Notes under the pieces: generated by a model
The model's database searches: none
The model's input: the letters and a program-made list of their open reading frames with translations, nothing else
What the model was told of the DNA's origin: nothing
Program-made: the position numbers and the translations under genes
Shown: piece by piece, positions 35,471 through 44,586 of the stretch
Layout: each line of letters opens with the position of its first letter
Position numbering within the stretch: the first letter of the stretch is position 1
Origin: an uncultured Parabacteroides sp.
GTDB lineage: Bacteria > Bacteroidota > Bacteroidia > Bacteroidales > Tannerellaceae
Direction of reading: 5' to 3'
DNA: 61,735 bases
Assembly: GCA_910577325.1 (NCBI GenBank)
Contig: CAJTMR010000005.1
Location: forward strand, 91,081 to 152,815

Positions 35471-38431
35471 TTATCCTTCCGGCTTCAGCACCACTCCTAA
35501 GCTCTTCTTGCCGTCCATCTTGATCACGATCGGCTTATCGAAACGCACATGGCGGAGGTATTCGGTCTCTTCCACAGCGGGCAGGGAGTTCAGATATTCC
35601 TCATCGAACCAGCCATCGCCTTTAAATGGGTTGATCGTAAAGTAACCGACGCCGAACGACGTCAGGTTCTGGAAGAAATGCGTTCCTTGGCTCGGATCGA
35701 TGCGATAGTTTTCCAATCCGCATTCCACGATGACACGGGCGTTGCTGATATGTGGCCATTTCACCGGAATGCCTAACCAGGAGTCACTGCTACCCCAACG
35801 ACCGGGACCAACCAGGACATAATTCTTTTCTTCTCCCGTGAACCGGCGGTTCATCTTCTCGATCTCATAGGCTATCAACTGGTTGTTGGAGGAACAGAAA
35901 GCGCCGGTCTTCACATATATAATGTCCTGCACATCCGTCACAATGCCATGTCCCAAAACGCTGGCCGATGCAAGTATCGTATCCTCCTGCTCCACAAGCG
36001 TCAGGTCTTCTTCCATCACCTCCTTGTTGTCCACGATCGGACGGATTTGCAACAGGTAGAATGTAGCGAAACCGGGATTCTGCGGATCGATATTCACCGC
36101 AAACTCAATCTCGATGGGACGTCCCATCTCATCCTGCCCGACATGCAGTATCTGGTCGAGCGTATCGGCAAGCGGGAACACGTCATGCTGAAGAATATTG
36201 ACAAAAGATAAAATCTTACGGCCGCCGGGATAGTAACCGTCACGAATGATCTGGTCGTACGGGTCGTATGTCGAGACAATAAATTTCAGCGAACCGTCCG
36301 CATCCGCATCTTTCAGATTCAGACGAAGCAAGTTAAACGAATCGTCTACAGAGAACTGGTCCGCCAGGTTCTTCAGGTCAAGTGCATAAAAACGAGTTTG
36401 CGTCTCACGGAGCGCAAAGTCCATTGTACTCATCTGCAAAATATTATGCGGATGACGAGGAGAGAAACGCAAAGTCTGCCCGCCATCCACGATATACTTG
36501 CCAAGCCCCAAAGCAATGCTTGCAATCCCGTCTTCCGCCTTTTCATTACCAATCGGGTAGAAATTCAACGAACGCGCGACACCGGAAATAGTCGGATAGA
36601 AACGATCGTCGTATCGGTTCCCTACCACTTCCTGTAAAACGACTGCCATCTTTTCTTGGTCGATAAGATTCGATGTTGCCGTCATATAGGCCTTACTGTC
36701 ACGATAAAACACAGAAGCATAGACCGCTTTGATCGCATCGCTTAATGTACGAAGCATATCATATTTATCTTCCAGCTTGGGTACCATATAGGTAGAATAT
36801 ATCCCGGCGAACGGTTGATAATGGGAGTCTTCCAAAAGGCTGGACGAGCGGACGGCAATCGGGCTTTTGACAACATCGAAAAACGCCATCAAGTCTTCAA
36901 TCAGACGAGCGGGAAGACCGGCACGCAGGAAATATTTCAAAATCGTCTCATCATCCACATCGCTCAAAGCAAGCGGATACAATTCGTTTGTCTCCATAAA
37001 CTCGTCGAAGATATCCGTACAGATCACGACTGTCTTCGGAATAGTCACTGCAAAATGATCATGTTCCAGCTTGGGATAACGCTTCACCATCGCTCCGATG
37101 AACGCCAGGCCTCTGCCCTTTCCTCCCAGCGAACCGTCTCCGATACGGGCAAAATTGCTGTATTCGTCGAAACGCTCCTTCTGATAGACCGCAACGACAC
37201 CGGAGTTCTTCATCCGGCGATACTGCACGATCAGGTCGAAAATCAACTTACGCGCCTCATCCATATCCTTGTAGTCGCTCACATCCACACGCTTCAGCAC
37301 TTCTGCCGGAGGAAACATGGCACGGGAATAGAAGAAGCGGGAGAAATGGTTACGGCTCAAGTGGTAAACCAGCGAATCGTCGGGTATCTGAAAGACCTTC
37401 TTCTGCAAGTCCTTCAAATCCTTAATGCGCATGATCTCTTCTTTCGTCTGCGGGTTCAAGATAACGAAGTCGCCGAAACCGAAACGCTGCATGATCTTCT
37501 TCCTCAGATCCTGCGGGTAACTCTTGGAATTCTTGTCGATAAAGGAAGCCCCCAACTCCTTTGCATATACTTTATTGCCGGCCTCCGACGATTCCAGCAC
37601 GAATGGAATGATCAGGCCGGTCTTCCGCACATACTGTCCGAACTTGTATCCGGCATAGGGATCTTTCACGCCGTCGTGCATAAAACTCATGTCCGAGATG
37701 ATCCCCAGCATATTATCACGATACTGGTTGAAGATACGGACAGCCTCCTCGTAGGTACGCGCCAACTTGATCTTGGGACGCCCGCGCATACGCAACGTAC
37801 GCTGATGGTCGTTCAATGCCTCTTTCGCAAACATCTGGCTCTGCTCCAGCACGAACTTATACAAATGCGGCAAAGCCGACGAATAGAAACGGACGGAATC
37901 TTCCACCAACAAGATAATCTGCACACCGACACTGGCCGTATCATCCGGCGCATTCATCTTGTCCTCGATCAGCTTGATGATGGCAAGCAGCAGCTCCGCA
38001 TTTCCCAACCAGCTAAACACATAGTCGATCGCACTCAAATCTTCATTGGCAATCCGCTTGGACACCTCTTTCGAGAAGGGGGTAAGGACTACGATCGGTA
38101 TATTGGGATAATGAACCTTGATTTCCGTCGCCGCCGCAAAAATATCGCGGTTATCCATATTCGGCATGCAGATGATCAGTTCGAAATTACGGTTTTTCAA
38201 CTCGGCAAGTGCCTCCTCCTCTGTCGTCACCTGTGTGAAACGAGGAGGGTAACGGAGGCTGAGTGACGTATACTCGTTGAATATCTGCTCGTCCACCCGC
38301 CCGTCGTCCTCCAGCATGAAGGCATCATATTTTGTAGCGATAAGCAATACATTATATATACGCTTATTCATTAGATTGGCGAATGATGTGTCCTTAAACA
38401 CAAGGTTCTTAAAATCCGGTATTCCGCTCAT
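35471..38431 (-). CDS. Tandem receiver-like domains fused to a PEP/pyruvate-binding (PPDK_N) domain
   Basis: 986-aa cytosolic protein. Residues 25-160 and 170-310 look like two response-regulator receiver folds; the second has VEDSVRFY and IISDMSF with a candidate phospho-acceptor D247. From about residue 430 a pyruvate-phosphate-dikinase ATP/PEP-binding domain begins (GDGSLGGKGRGLAFIGAMV, PIAVRSSSLLEDS), followed by a C-terminal region with LVGPGRWGSSDSWLG. The mobile phosphohistidine domain and the PEP-binding barrel of real PEP synthase or PPDK are not visible, so it should not be annotated as a full PEP synthase. The family is conserved in Bacteroidales and its activity is unknown to me. 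It stands alone, divergent from the second gdhA. Confidence 0.85.
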   Translation of the reverse strand: MSGIPDFKNLVFKDTSFANLMNKRIYNVLLIATKYDAFMLEDDGRVDEQIFNEYTSLSLRYPPRFTQVTTEEEALAELKNRNFELIICMPNMDNRDIFAAATEIKVHYPNIPIVVLTPFSKEVSKRIANEDLSAIDYVFSWLGNAELLLAIIKLIEDKMNAPDDTASVGVQIILLVEDSVRFYSSALPHLYKFVLEQSQMFAKEALNDHQRTLRMRGRPKIKLARTYEEAVRIFNQYRDNMLGIISDMSFMHDGVKDPYAGYKFGQYVRKTGLIIPFVLESSEAGNKVYAKELGASFIDKNSKSYPQDLRKKIMQRFGFGDFVILNPQTKEEIMRIKDLKDLQKKVFQIPDDSLVYHLSRNHFSRFFYSRAMFPPAEVLKRVDVSDYKDMDEARKLIFDLIVQYRRMKNSGVVAVYQKERFDEYSNFARIGDGSLGGKGRGLAFIGAMVKRYPKLEHDHFAVTIPKTVVICTDIFDEFMETNELYPLALSDVDDETILKYFLRAGLPARLIEDLMAFFDVVKSPIAVRSSSLLEDSHYQPFAGIYSTYMVPKLEDKYDMLRTLSDAIKAVYASVFYRDSKAYMTATSNLIDQEKMAVVLQEVVGNRYDDRFYPTISGVARSLNFYPIGNEKAEDGIASIALGLGKYIVDGGQTLRFSPRHPHNILQMSTMDFALRETQTRFYALDLKNLADQFSVDDSFNLLRLNLKDADADGSLKFIVSTYDPYDQIIRDGYYPGGRKILSFVNILQHDVFPLADTLDQILHVGQDEMGRPIEIEFAVNIDPQNPGFATFYLLQIRPIVDNKEVMEEDLTLVEQEDTILASASVLGHGIVTDVQDIIYVKTGAFCSSNNQLIAYEIEKMNRRFTGEEKNYVLVGPGRWGSSDSWLGIPVKWPHISNARVIVECGLENYRIDPSQGTHFFQNLTSFGVGYFTINPFKGDGWFDEEYLNSLPAVEETEYLRHVRFDKPIVIKMDGKKSLGVVLKPEG

Positions 38432-38549
38432 AATGGTTTGATAGAATTAACAGCCCCAAATGTAATGAAAAAATAAGCAACAGGAAACAACGCCTGAAGA
38501 ACATTGTTCAATAACATAAAAAGCAACTATCAAAAAGTAAGCAAAATGT

Positions 38550-38579
38550 TTTGCCGTCCCAAGTTATTCCCTACATTTG
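38550..38579 (+). promoter_or_regulatory. Promoter of the second glutamate dehydrogenase gene
   Basis: TTTG at 38550-38553, 18-bp spacer, TACATTTG at 38572-38579; the ATG is 36 bp further on. Confidence 0.65.
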
Positions 38580-38615
38580 CAAACAGAATGTTATCTCAAA
38601 AAGAAATTATATACT

Positions 38616-39950
38616 ATGAAGACAGAAGTAATCTTATCAGCACTGGAAGCAAAACATCCGGGCGAAAAGGAGTATTTGCAAGCAGTAAAAGAAGTTCTTC
38701 TTTCAATTGAAGAAGTATACAACCAGCATCCCGAATTCGAGAAAGCTAAAATCATCGAACGGTTGGTTGAACCGGAACGCATTTTTACCTTCCGTGTGCC
38801 TTGGGTGGACGACAAAGGGGAAATACAAGTAAACTTGGGATATCGTGTGCAATTCAACAACGCGATCGGCCCGTACAAGGGAGGTATCCGTTTCCATCCT
38901 TCTGTCAACCTGTCCATATTGAAGTTCCTGGGATTCGAGCAGACTTTCAAAAACGCCTTGACGACTTTGCCGATGGGCGGTGGCAAAGGCGGTTCCGACT
39001 TTGCTCCCCGCGGAAAGAGTGATGCGGAAATCATGCGTTTCTGCCAAGCGTTCATCCTCGAATTATGGCGTAACCTCGGACCGGACCGCGATGTTCCGGC
39101 AGGCGATATCGGCGTAGGCGGACGCGAAGTCGGTTATATGTACGGCATGTACAAGAAGCTGGCCCGCGAGAACACCGGCACGTTCACAGGCAAAGGCATG
39201 GAGTTCGGCGGTTCCATCCTCCGTCCCGAAGCGACCGGTTTCGGAGCCTTGTATTTCGTCAACCAGATGTTGGAAACTCATGGCATAGACATCAAAGGCA
39301 AGACGGTCGCCGTCTCCGGTTTCGGAAACGTCGCCTGGGGAGCCGCGACAAAAGCCACCGAGCTGGGTGCAAAGGTCGTCACCATCTCCGGCCCGGACGG
39401 TTATATCTATGATCCGGACGGCATTTCCGGCGAAAAGATCGATTATATGCTGGAACTGCGTAACTCCGGTAATGACATCGTAGCCCCTTACGCCGAAGAA
39501 TTCCCCGGTTCTACCTTCTATCCAGGCAAGAAACCCTGGGAACAGAAAGTGGATATCGCGCTGCCTTGCGCCACTCAGAACGAGTTGGACGCTGACGACG
39601 CGCGCAAGCTTATCGAGAACAAGACATTATGCGTAGCCGAAGTCTCCAACATGGGATGCACGGCCGAAGCTGTCGACCTGTTCATCGAACACAAGCAGCT
39701 CTTTGCCCCGGGTAAAGCTGTCAATGCCGGTGGTGTCGCCACTTCCGGCCTGGAAATGACTCAGAACGCCATGCACATTTCCTGGACCGCGGCCGAAGTA
39801 GATGACAAACTACATCAGATCATGAGCGCCATCCACCAACAATGTGTCGAACACGGAAAGGAAAATCAATACATCAACTATGTGAAAGGCGCAAACATCG
39901 CAGGTTTCATGAAAGTAGCCAAAGCAATGATGGCACAAGGCATCGTATAG
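38616..39950 (+). CDS. gdhA: Glutamate dehydrogenase (paralogue 2)
   Basis: Second GDH of the window, 444 aa. The start MKTEVILSALEAKHPG at 38616 aligns with the start of the first copy and has an RBS-like purine stretch; the upstream in-frame TTG at 38577 is not needed. Motifs are GPYKGGIRFHPS, LPMGGGKGGSDF, DVPAGDIGVGGREVGYM and VSGFGNVAWGA. The dinucleotide motif differs from copy 1 (GFGNVAWG against GSGNVAQY), leaving room for a different coenzyme preference (inference). It has its own promoter. Monocistronic. Confidence 0.95.
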   Translation: MKTEVILSALEAKHPGEKEYLQAVKEVLLSIEEVYNQHPEFEKAKIIERLVEPERIFTFRVPWVDDKGEIQVNLGYRVQFNNAIGPYKGGIRFHPSVNLSILKFLGFEQTFKNALTTLPMGGGKGGSDFAPRGKSDAEIMRFCQAFILELWRNLGPDRDVPAGDIGVGGREVGYMYGMYKKLARENTGTFTGKGMEFGGSILRPEATGFGALYFVNQMLETHGIDIKGKTVAVSGFGNVAWGAATKATELGAKVVTISGPDGYIYDPDGISGEKIDYMLELRNSGNDIVAPYAEEFPGSTFYPGKKPWEQKVDIALPCATQNELDADDARKLIENKTLCVAEVSNMGCTAEAVDLFIEHKQLFAPGKAVNAGGVATSGLEMTQNAMHISWTAAEVDDKLHQIMSAIHQQCVEHGKENQYINYVKGANIAGFMKVAKAMMAQGIV

Positions 39951-40048
39951 GCCGATCAGCACGCAACATACAGAGAGAGAGAAAGTATCTTTGAGAAAAG
40001 GCGTGTATCGAAAAGCCATTTGCTTGCCCTATTGAGAGGGATTAAAGG

Positions 40049-40097
40049 GTGTGTTAAAGTAGAATTTATAATTATCAATAAAATCTATTCTAACACA
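40049..40097. terminator. Bidirectional terminator between gdhA 2 and ruvC
   Basis: GTGTGTTA (40049-40056) pairs with TAACACAC (40091-40098), with further pairing of AGTAGAATTT against AAATCTATT inside. Converging genes on both sides. Confidence 0.65.
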
Positions 40098-40110
40098 CTC
40101 TCTTTTTGTT

Positions 40111-40668
40111 TCAACGGACCTTCCCCGGATTCTTTGCGATAAAGTCCTTCCAACCGGTATATTTCTTTTCCTGTACCGGATTATTCGTCTGGAAATAATG
40201 ACAAACGGCAGCCGCCAATCCGTCTGTCGCATCCAATTGCGGCAACATGGATGTTTCCGGGATACGCAGATAACGCTGTAGCATGCCGGCCACTTGTTCT
40301 TTTGCCGCATTCCCGTTTCCGGTAATGGACATCTTGATCTTCAGCGGGGCGTATTCAAATATCGGGATATCCCGTTCAAGCGCGGCAGCCATAGCGACTC
40401 CCTGTGCACGGCCCAGTTTCAACATACTTTGCACGTTCTTCCCGAAAAACGGAGCCTCAATGGCCAGTTCGTCCGGATGATACTGGTCGATAAGCCCCAA
40501 TACCCGCTCAAAAATCTTACGGAGCCGTAGATAATGATCCTCGTATTTATTCAATTGGAGTATGCCCATAGCTTCCAATTTCGGTTTATTACCTTCGATC
40601 TTCAGCACGCCGTACCCCATTACGATCGTACCAGGGTCAATACCTAATATGACACGTTCTTTCGTCAT
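40111..40668 (-). CDS. ruvC: Holliday junction resolvase RuvC
   Basis: Endonuclease that cuts four-way DNA junctions in the RuvABC complex during recombination repair. 185 aa with the catalytic acidic residues in family context: D11 (ILGIDPGT), E71 (LAIEAPFFGKN), and D146/D149 (LDATDGLAAAVCH). Its ATG overlaps the stop of the DUF4286 gene by 4 bp, so the two are co-translated. ruvA and ruvB are not nearby, as is common in Bacteroidetes. Confidence 0.96.
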   Translation of the reverse strand: MTKERVILGIDPGTIVMGYGVLKIEGNKPKLEAMGILQLNKYEDHYLRLRKIFERVLGLIDQYHPDELAIEAPFFGKNVQSMLKLGRAQGVAMAAALERDIPIFEYAPLKIKMSITGNGNAAKEQVAGMLQRYLRIPETSMLPQLDATDGLAAAVCHYFQTNNPVQEKKYTGWKDFIAKNPGKVR

Positions 40669-40994
40669 TTCTCCCAGTTTATCTCTTCCAGCAGGGTACT
40701 AAAGCCGGCAATCTTATGACCGAAACGGGCAACCAGCGCCCGGTGAAGGTTATTTCCTTCGTTCCGCAACCAGAAATCCAACGTATCGACATTCTTAACA
40801 TGAAACTGGACGGAGAAACTGACGCCTTCCCCCTCCTCCGCCGCCTGCATCACGCGCCGCAGGCACGGCCGCTGCAGGAAACCGCTCTCCACGGCTTTCG
40901 GGATATACTGTTTTTTCAGATAATCCAGACCTTCATCCAGAATATCTTTCTCTATATGGAACGTTGTATTATAAACAATCATCTTATTTTTCAT
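40665..40994 (-). CDS. DUF4286 family protein
   Basis: Small conserved Bacteroidetes protein (109 aa from MKNKMIVYNT) of the DUF4286 family, a ferredoxin-like dimeric alpha/beta fold by its strand-helix pattern (MIVYNTTFHIEKDI, VSFSVQFHV). The ATG at 40994 is chosen because the longer frame starts with a TTG inside the -7 promoter box. It overlaps ruvC by 4 bp and is the first gene of that operon. No known function. Confidence 0.85.
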   Translation of the reverse strand: MKNKMIVYNTTFHIEKDILDEGLDYLKKQYIPKAVESGFLQRPCLRRVMQAAEEGEGVSFSVQFHVKNVDTLDFWLRNEGNNLHRALVARFGHKIAGFSTLLEEINWEK

Positions 40995-41006
40995 AAAAAA
41001 TGTCTG

Positions 41007-41014
41007 CAAAGATA
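41007..41014 (-). promoter_or_regulatory. -7 box of the DUF4286-ruvC operon
   Basis: TATCTTTG on the minus strand, 12 bp upstream of the chosen start, so the leader must be very short. It is about 20 bp from the divergent tRNA promoter. Confidence 0.5.
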
Positions 41015-41036
41015 GTGGTTATATCAGGAAAAGCCC

Positions 41037-41044
41037 TATATTTG
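41037..41044 (+). promoter_or_regulatory. -7 box of the tRNA-Ala gene
   Basis: TATATTTG matches TAnnTTTG and lies 20 bp before the first base of the mature tRNA. Confidence 0.6.
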
Positions 41045-41064
41045 CATTCGAAAATAAGTCACAC

Positions 41065-41138
41065 GGGGCATTAGCTCATCTGGCTAGAGCGTCAGACTGG
41101 CAGTCTGAAGGTGATCGGTTCGAGTCCGATATGCTCCA
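41065..41138 (+). tRNA. tRNA-Ala (anticodon GGC)
   Basis: Full cloverleaf: acceptor GGGGCAT/ATGCTCC with the G3-U70 wobble pair that is the alanine identity element, anticodon stem TCAGA/TCTGA with loop CTGGCAG (anticodon GGC), T-arm ATCGG-TTCGAGT-CCGAT, discriminator A. The 3' CCA is not encoded. 74 nt. It reads alanine GCC/GCU codons. Confidence 0.97.
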
Positions 41139-41157
41139 CAACCTTACAGCAAATAAC

Positions 41158-41191
41158 AAAAAAAGGCATTCAAAGATGAATGCCTTTTTTG
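41158..41191. terminator. Bidirectional terminator for tRNA-Ala and the sulfatase gene
   Basis: AAAAAAAGGCATTC (41158-41171), 6-nt loop, GAATGCCTTTTTTG (41178-41191): a perfect stem with A-run and T-run on opposite sides, so it can act in both directions. Confidence 0.9.
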
Positions 41192-41202
41192 TTTTATCTC
41201 TC

Positions 41203-42777
41203 TTATTTCCTTGCATTTGCCAACTCCGTTTCAATCGGGTCGTCATATTGTTCCTGCAATTTGCGCAGTTCGGTTTTCAGGCTATCGATCAGGGATTCGT
41301 TGCCCGGTTCGTTATAGATGTTGTGCATTTCCATCGGATCGTTTTGCAGGTCATAAAGTTCCCACACATCGATATCATCGTAGAAACGGATTAATTTATA
41401 ACGGTCGGTACGGACGCCATAATGACGTTTCACAGCATGTTCCGCCGGATATTCGTAGAAATGATAATACAAAGAGGTACGCCAGTCTTTCGGCTTTTCC
41501 CCCTTCAACAAAGGCAAATAAGAGTCACCCTGGATATCTTCGGGAACAGGAACGCCAGCCAATTGCAGGAATGTAGCTGCATGGTCGATATTCTGGACCA
41601 TTTCGGGAATGTCGCCTTTAACACCACCCGGAAAACGTACCAGCATCGGCGTACGGAAAGATTCTTCATACATGAAACGTTTGTCGAACCAGCCGTGTTC
41701 ACCCATATAGAACCCTTGGTCGGAAGTATAGACAATAATAGTGTTCTCTAATAAACCGCTTTTCTTCATATAATCCAACACACGGCCGACATTACGGTCT
41801 ACAGAATGGATCACCCGCATATAATCATGCATGTACTGCTGGTATTTCCATTCGGCCAATGCCTTTCCGGTCAACTTCTGTTCCTTAAATTTCTTAATAA
41901 TCGGATCATAGTGCTTGTCCCAGGCTGCTTTCTGTGCCGGCGTCATCCGGTTATACAAGCTACGGCCGCTTTCCTCAAGGCCGGTCGTCGTGTGGATTTC
42001 GTTTTCCTTATCCGCCATCTTCAGGTCATACACGAGATCCATATCCTTGATGATGCTCATCTCCTGTTCGGAAGCGGCAATACGTCCTTCATATTTATCA
42101 TAGAACGTTTCGGGAACCGGATAAACAACATCTTCATACAGATCCAAATCGCAAGTATCCGGCATCCAGGTACGATGAGGCGCCTTGTGATGAAGCAAGA
42201 GACAGAAAGGTTTGTCTTTATCACGCTTGTTGTCCAACCAGTCCAAAGCCAAGTCCGTCGTGATGTTCGTGGCATAGCCTTCGATCTGTCTTTTCTCTCC
42301 GTTATCGATAAAGTACGGATTATAATAATCCCCCTGTCCGGTCAGGATATTCCAGTAATCGAAACCGGTAGGATCGGAAGTCAGATGCCACTTCCCTACG
42401 ACGGCGGTCTGATAGCCGGCCTGCTGCAACAACTTGGGGAACGTCTGCTGGCTGCCGTCGAAACGTTTCGTATTATCGGTAAAGCCATTCTTGTGGCTGT
42501 GCTTGCCCGTCAACAAACAAGCACGGCTGGGACCGCTCAAAGAGTTGGCGACAAAACTGTTCGTAAACCGTACGCCTTCGCCGGCGATCCGGTCGATGTT
42601 AGGAGTTTCAATAAAACGGTGATCATACGCACTGATTGTCTGGTAAGAATGATCGTCGCACATGATATAGAGAATATTCATGGGTTTCTCCGACACCTCT
42701 TTTTTGTCTTTCCGTACACAGGCGGGAAGAGCCACAGTTGCCAAACCCGTCAAAAGAAATAATTGATTCGCTTTCAT
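41203..42777 (-). CDS. Sulfatase (serine-type, S1 family), probable lipoprotein
   Basis: Removes sulfate esters from sulfated glycans in the periplasm or at the surface. Lipoprotein signal with LPAC (C20). Metal-binding DD at 41-42 (YIMCDDHSYQ) and the formylglycine motif SGPSR at 81-85, so the modified residue would be Ser81. Serine-type sulfatases are matured by the radical-SAM enzyme anSME, not by FGE. C-terminal S1-type features are LYDLQNDPMEMHNIYNEPGN and YHFYEYP. Closest in pattern to N-acetylglucosamine-6-sulfatase-like enzymes, but the substrate is not certain. 524 aa. It has its own -7 box and ends at the tRNA-shared terminator. Confidence 0.92.
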   Translation of the reverse strand: MKANQLFLLTGLATVALPACVRKDKKEVSEKPMNILYIMCDDHSYQTISAYDHRFIETPNIDRIAGEGVRFTNSFVANSLSGPSRACLLTGKHSHKNGFTDNTKRFDGSQQTFPKLLQQAGYQTAVVGKWHLTSDPTGFDYWNILTGQGDYYNPYFIDNGEKRQIEGYATNITTDLALDWLDNKRDKDKPFCLLLHHKAPHRTWMPDTCDLDLYEDVVYPVPETFYDKYEGRIAASEQEMSIIKDMDLVYDLKMADKENEIHTTTGLEESGRSLYNRMTPAQKAAWDKHYDPIIKKFKEQKLTGKALAEWKYQQYMHDYMRVIHSVDRNVGRVLDYMKKSGLLENTIIVYTSDQGFYMGEHGWFDKRFMYEESFRTPMLVRFPGGVKGDIPEMVQNIDHAATFLQLAGVPVPEDIQGDSYLPLLKGEKPKDWRTSLYYHFYEYPAEHAVKRHYGVRTDRYKLIRFYDDIDVWELYDLQNDPMEMHNIYNEPGNESLIDSLKTELRKLQEQYDDPIETELANARK

Positions 42778-42806
42778 GATACATTATGTTTTTTGTCTGG
42801 ATTTGG

Positions 42807-42814
42807 CAAAATTA
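42807..42814 (-). promoter_or_regulatory. -7 box of the sulfatase gene
   Basis: TAATTTTG on the minus strand, about 30 bp upstream of the ATG; no convincing -33 box seen. Confidence 0.45.
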
Positions 42815-42860
42815 AACAGAGCGGACGGAATAATCACTATCCGAACCGAAAAATATACAA

Positions 42861-42939
42861 AAAAAGGGATGTGCCAAAAACCATTTCCCACCTTTCTCCC
42901 GAGAGAGAAGGCGGATGGCTTTTCGGCACGATCCCTTTC
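42861..42939 (-). terminator. Terminator after the minus-strand Gfo/Idh/MocA gene
   Basis: Outer stem AAAGGGAT-GTGCC (42864-42875) with GGCAC-GATCCCTTT (42924-42937), with further internal pairing. The A-run at its left end becomes a U-run in minus-strand RNA, so it ends the gene at 42957-44309 before the sulfatase. Confidence 0.65.
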
Positions 42940-42956
42940 TTTACCTCTTATCTTCC

Positions 42957-44309
42957 TTATTTGTTACAATACGGCAATTTGTACGGATTCCTGTATTCGT
43001 ACCAGTACAGGCGATGCGATTCGGCTTCCTTATCCCCATTGAAGCTCAAAGTTGCCGGGTCCCAATGGACGGGACGTCCCAGTTCGCGGGCAATATTCTG
43101 CAAGCAGCAAAGCGTATTCGTGCTACAACCCACTTCTACCGGGGCAATCGGATTTTTGCGTGAACGGACGCAGTCGATAAAATTCTGCATGTGCGGAGAA
43201 CTTACTTCATATTCACCCTTACCGACTTTCTGTTCCTTCTTCGGCAACAAAGACGGGTCGGAACATTCGATATAACCGCGGGCCACTTTCAACCATCCCT
43301 TATCGCCGATGAACTTGATGCCTTGCGCGTTGGCATTATCTTCCCGGTAAGGCTGTTCGGTCATCACAATGCCATTGGCGTATTTCATCGTCGCATACTC
43401 CGTTCCTTTATATCCTTTCGGGATAAATTCGACCGGACCGGACCCGTCCATACCGATAGCGGCCTGTGCGATGTCGAACATGTGCGCGCCCCAGTCGGCC
43501 GTATAGCCATTTCCGGTTTCCTGATACCAACGCCATGCTCCCCACAACTTCTCGTTCTGTTCGGGTTCAAGCGATATGGGAGGACAAAGGTCGGGATGGT
43601 AATGCACCTTCGGATCATTCAACGGACCCATCCACTGGTTAAAATTCAAATTAGCCGGCACAGGCATTTCCGGCAAGTCGAGCGGTTTCGGAGGTTCGCC
43701 GACCCGGGCATATATCTTTTCGATATGGCCGATCTTGCCGGCACGGACCAGTGCGATCGCATCTTGGAACTCCTTGCTTGAGCGTTGCTGGCTACCGATC
43801 TGGAACACGCGATTATTATCGCGCACGGCACGGGCCACGGCCAAACCTTCGGTAATAGTATAGGCCAGCGGTTTCTGGCAATAGACATCCTTGCCGCTCT
43901 GACAAGCGTGGATAGCGACCAAGGCATGCCAATGGTCAGGTGTGGCCACTTCAATCACGTCGATGTCCTTACGGTCCAACATGTCTTCATAAAACTCGTA
44001 CATATCGCAACGGGAAGCCACATTACAGGACTTCTGCCAAGCTTCCACGCGCCGTTTGAAACGTTCCCGCTTCAAAGAGTCCACGTCACAGCAAGCGGCA
44101 ACCTGCACACCCGGACAAGTCGAAAAACTCTGGAAATCCGACAAACCTTGTTGCCCCAATCCGACAAAACCTAAAACAACGCGATCACTCGGTGCGATGC
44201 GCACACCATTAACAGCCCAACTGGGCAAGATGGTCAAACTTGCCAATCCAAGAGCGGAAAGGCCGAGGAACTCCCGACGGGTTACCCCTTTCTTCGTGTT
44301 TTCTTTCAT
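42957..44309 (-). CDS. Tat-exported Gfo/Idh/MocA family oxidoreductase
   Basis: NAD(P)-dependent oxidoreductase of the exported branch. The twin-arginine motif TRREFLGLSA (R11-R12) leads a hydrophobic segment. The Rossmann loop is GLGQQG (50-55). The usual EKP motif reads QKP (VYCQKPLAYT), a substitution seen in part of this branch. The C-terminal half has WGAHMFDIAQAAIGMDG. 450 aa. It is divergent from a second exported member at 44828, and the sulfatase lies downstream with a terminator between. The substrate is unknown; processing of desulfated sugars is a guess from context. Confidence 0.9.
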   Translation of the reverse strand: MKENTKKGVTRREFLGLSALGLASLTILPSWAVNGVRIAPSDRVVLGFVGLGQQGLSDFQSFSTCPGVQVAACCDVDSLKRERFKRRVEAWQKSCNVASRCDMYEFYEDMLDRKDIDVIEVATPDHWHALVAIHACQSGKDVYCQKPLAYTITEGLAVARAVRDNNRVFQIGSQQRSSKEFQDAIALVRAGKIGHIEKIYARVGEPPKPLDLPEMPVPANLNFNQWMGPLNDPKVHYHPDLCPPISLEPEQNEKLWGAWRWYQETGNGYTADWGAHMFDIAQAAIGMDGSGPVEFIPKGYKGTEYATMKYANGIVMTEQPYREDNANAQGIKFIGDKGWLKVARGYIECSDPSLLPKKEQKVGKGEYEVSSPHMQNFIDCVRSRKNPIAPVEVGCSTNTLCCLQNIARELGRPVHWDPATLSFNGDKEAESHRLYWYEYRNPYKLPYCNK

Positions 44310-44347
44310 GATAATTTATTTTATATTGGACTAAAAAATTAATTCGC

Positions 44348-44355
44348 CAAAGATA
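44348..44355 (-). promoter_or_regulatory. -7 box of the minus-strand Gfo/Idh/MocA gene
   Basis: TATCTTTG on the minus strand, about 40 bp upstream of the start at 44309. Confidence 0.55.
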
Positions 44356-44586
44356 AGCATTAATATCGTCTATATCAAAGCATGTTTTAATTTTCCTGAA
44401 ATAAATTTTGCATAGCCTTCACCGGCCTGCTTTATTCTTTTTGGGTGTAAAAAGCCTGCAAACGGGCAAGAACGAAACTTTCGGCTTCATGTCTACGATA
44501 CTTTCCGCTCCCGCCACTGTACAAGTCCGGAAAACACGCACCTTTCCGGGAAAAGCCACCGCATTTCTATTTTTATCACAGTTTTT

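Noticed and set aside
36815..38266. 483-codon ORF antisense to the PPDK_N protein
   Set aside because: No recognisable domain, lies wholly inside a well-supported gene, and long antisense frames are common in such codon usage.
40029..40310. 93-codon minus-strand ORF overlapping the end of ruvC
   Set aside because: Out-of-frame shadow of ruvC extending through the terminator.
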